Origin: an uncultured SAR116 cluster alpha proteobacterium
GTDB lineage: Bacteria; Pseudomonadota; Alphaproteobacteria; Puniceispirillales; Marisalimonadaceae
NCBI GenBank assembly: GCA_902623995.1
Contig: CACNWE010000004.1
Location: 102,646 to 166,645 of the forward strand
Reading direction: 5' to 3'
Length of the DNA stretch: 64,000 bases
Positions 62,849 to 64,000 of the stretch are shown in pieces. Numbering within the stretch: position 1 is the first letter of the stretch; every line of letters begins with the position of its first letter. Under the pieces are notes generated by a model. That model was given only the letters and a program-made list of their open reading frames with translations. It did no database searches and was not told the DNA's origin. A program made the position numbers and the translations under genes.

Positions 62849-64000
62849 AGCCAAATATCACTTGTACAGTCACCCCCTGGGTAACGACTTTCGTGACAAC
62901 GACTTGGACCATTTGGTTCATCACCAAAGTTTATAACAAAATCTTTATTAATTTTCATACCACCATTTTCCACATCACAGTCGATCATTAGCATTACACC
63001 ACCTTTGGTTCTAATTTCTGGATAAAATTGGTTATCCCAAGTTGAAAAAAGTGATGTAGTTACATACATCCTTTTCCCATCTAAAGATAATTGATACATC
63101 TGTGGACCCCCAGCAACTTTAACACCATTTACTATTGGCGCTTTACCCAACAGACCACCCATCCAAACTTGACCAGTTAAAACTGGGTTATGTGGATCTG
63201 TAATATTATATTGTCTCATATCACCATGAAGCCAATTATTAATATAAAGATATTTATCATCCATTGACACTAGAAGAGCTGACATTACTCCTGGTATTGG
63301 AATAGGCCAATCTGAATGAGGCTTATTGTCAATGTCTATAATCTTTTCCCATTCCCAATTTCCATTTTCAGACTTCCAAAAATGTATAACATTTGCGCTT
63401 AAGGCTGCACCACAAAATCCATGACTACTATTTGGGTTATGTAAAAATTTCACTTCTAAAGGTATTAGGCCATCTTCTCCTAAATACATTGTTTGAATTG
63501 GCTTTTTTTTCTTAAAATCCCAAATATGTAATCTTCTTCCATATTTAAGATGGCCAACTTCTTCAAGATCAAAACCTGGCATAAATGTGTTTGGAGCCGC
63601 CCATTCTGAACTAACCATTACATTATGGCGTGGCTGATACCAAAAATCATAACTAAATGGTATATCTCCCATCGAATTTTCCCAGCGTCCTATAATTTCA
63701 AAATCTTTGTTTAAATGTAGATAACCTCCTGGAGCCTCACCTTTAGCATCTCCTAGAAAAGAGATGATTATTTCCGTACCTAAACAATGAACAGTGTGAG
63801 GTCCTGATAAATTGGTTTTGGACTTAATTTCTGAACCTTGAATAACTCTATATAAGTTGGGTGCTTTTGGATTTGTTGCAGTATCAACAACATAAATATT
63901 ATTAGATCTAACGCCAGGAACAATTAAGTATTTCCTACTAATACTATTATCATCATGACATGATGAACATGCGTTCCACCCCATATGGTGAAGTTCATCT
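62845..64000 (-). CDS. SBP56/methanethiol-oxidase family protein, N-terminus beyond the window
   Basis: Selenium-binding-protein (SBP56) family beta-propeller. The gene enters from the right edge: the first visible residues are DELHHMGWNACSSCH, so about 55-90 N-terminal residues are missing. CSSC is the conserved metal-binding or selenium-binding pair. YLIVPGVRSNNIYVVD, SEWAAPNTFMPGFD and YPGGDCTSDIW are conserved. Bacterial members (MtoX) oxidise methanethiol with copper; others have unknown roles. The stop overlaps the ferredoxin start. Confidence 0.88.
   Translation of the reverse strand, partial: DELHHMGWNACSSCHDDNSISRKYLIVPGVRSNNIYVVDTATNPKAPNLYRVIQGSEIKSKTNLSGPHTVHCLGTEIIISFLGDAKGEAPGGYLHLNKDFEIIGRWENSMGDIPFSYDFWYQPRHNVMVSSEWAAPNTFMPGFDLEEVGHLKYGRRLHIWDFKKKKPIQTMYLGEDGLIPLEVKFLHNPNSSHGFCGAALSANVIHFWKSENGNWEWEKIIDIDNKPHSDWPIPIPGVMSALLVSMDDKYLYINNWLHGDMRQYNITDPHNPVLTGQVWMGGLLGKAPIVNGVKVAGGPQMYQLSLDGKRMYVTTSLFSTWDNQFYPEIRTKGGVMLMIDCDVENGGMKINKDFVINFGDEPNGPSRCHESRYPGGDCTSDIWL

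Overview
The window is about 64 kb of AT-rich DNA, packed with genes on both strands. Gaps are mostly under 100 bp, and many same-strand neighbours overlap by 1 to 14 nt. The gene families (TRAP and tripartite-tricarboxylate solute transporters, MmgE/PrpD enzymes, CaiB/BaiF CoA transferases, acyl-CoA dehydrogenase and crotonases, glutathione-dependent formaldehyde oxidation, pobA/pcaHG, photolyase, SBP56) suggest a free-living, streamlined, probably marine alphaproteobacterium. That placement is inferred from gene content and low GC. No rRNA, tRNA, CRISPR array, insertion sequence or integrase was seen.

Layout. 0-4.7 kb: polyphosphate operon ppk1-ppx, then a GAF-domain protein and a small partial gene. 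4.8-9.9 kb: a TPP-dependent decarboxylase/synthase-like enzyme, an SCP2-like protein with an alpha/beta hydrolase, an SDR, a RidA-like deaminase and an AzlCD exporter. 9.9-23 kb: organic-acid island 1, with an acyl-CoA dehydrogenase and MmgE/PrpD pair, an amidase, a DctPQM TRAP transporter with an intrinsic terminator between P and QM, and a six-gene CoA-thioester operon (two CaiB transferases, two hot-dog hydratases, a CitE-like lyase, an MmgE/PrpD protein). 23.1-30.7 kb: tautomerase, crotonase, PcaB-like lyase and thioesterase; the formaldehyde pair adhC-fghA; a second crotonase with a third CaiB; a gamma-carbonic anhydrase-like protein. 30.8-37.3 kb: organic-acid island 2, with a muconate-lactonizing-type enolase-superfamily enzyme, a TauD-like dioxygenase, TctCBA and a third MmgE/PrpD.

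37-43.6 kb: a membrane metal-dependent hydrolase, a Baeyer-Villiger monooxygenase, and a 4-hydroxybenzoate/protocatechuate operon (pobA-pcaH-pcaG) whose downstream end carries an unannotated 52-aa membrane protein and a cyclic-nucleotide-binding protein. 43.7-52.8 kb: hpt, a zinc alcohol dehydrogenase, a DMT exporter, a bactofilin-CsaA-DapA-like operon, a SCO1-type copper chaperone, an orphan ModA, a MOSC protein, a VOC protein and pseudoazurin. 52.9-54.7 kb is a decaying locus: an AtuA (DUF1446) gene and its DUF4387 partner each carry a one-base frameshift, next to a possible hydrolase relic. 54.8-57.1 kb: a helix-turn-helix protein, a 71-aa partner, a MazG-like pyrophosphohydrolase and a second AzlCD. 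57.2-64 kb: nth, a photolyase operon with two tiny conserved partners, DUF1330, a 3-hydroxyisobutyrate-dehydrogenase-like enzyme, a winged-helix regulator interrupted by an in-frame stop, and a CoA-binding protein, 2Fe-2S ferredoxin and SBP56 (methanethiol-oxidase family) operon that leaves the window at the right edge.

The common theme is scavenging of carboxylic acids and aromatics. Two unrelated binding-protein-dependent transporters sit beside CoA transferases, hydratases, lyases and MmgE/PrpD enzymes. The strongest candidate for an undescribed pathway is the 17-23 kb operon. Its set of enzyme classes is the one used for C5-dicarboxyl-CoA (itaconyl-, mesaconyl-, citramalyl-CoA) breakdown, but the substrate cannot be read from sequence alone.
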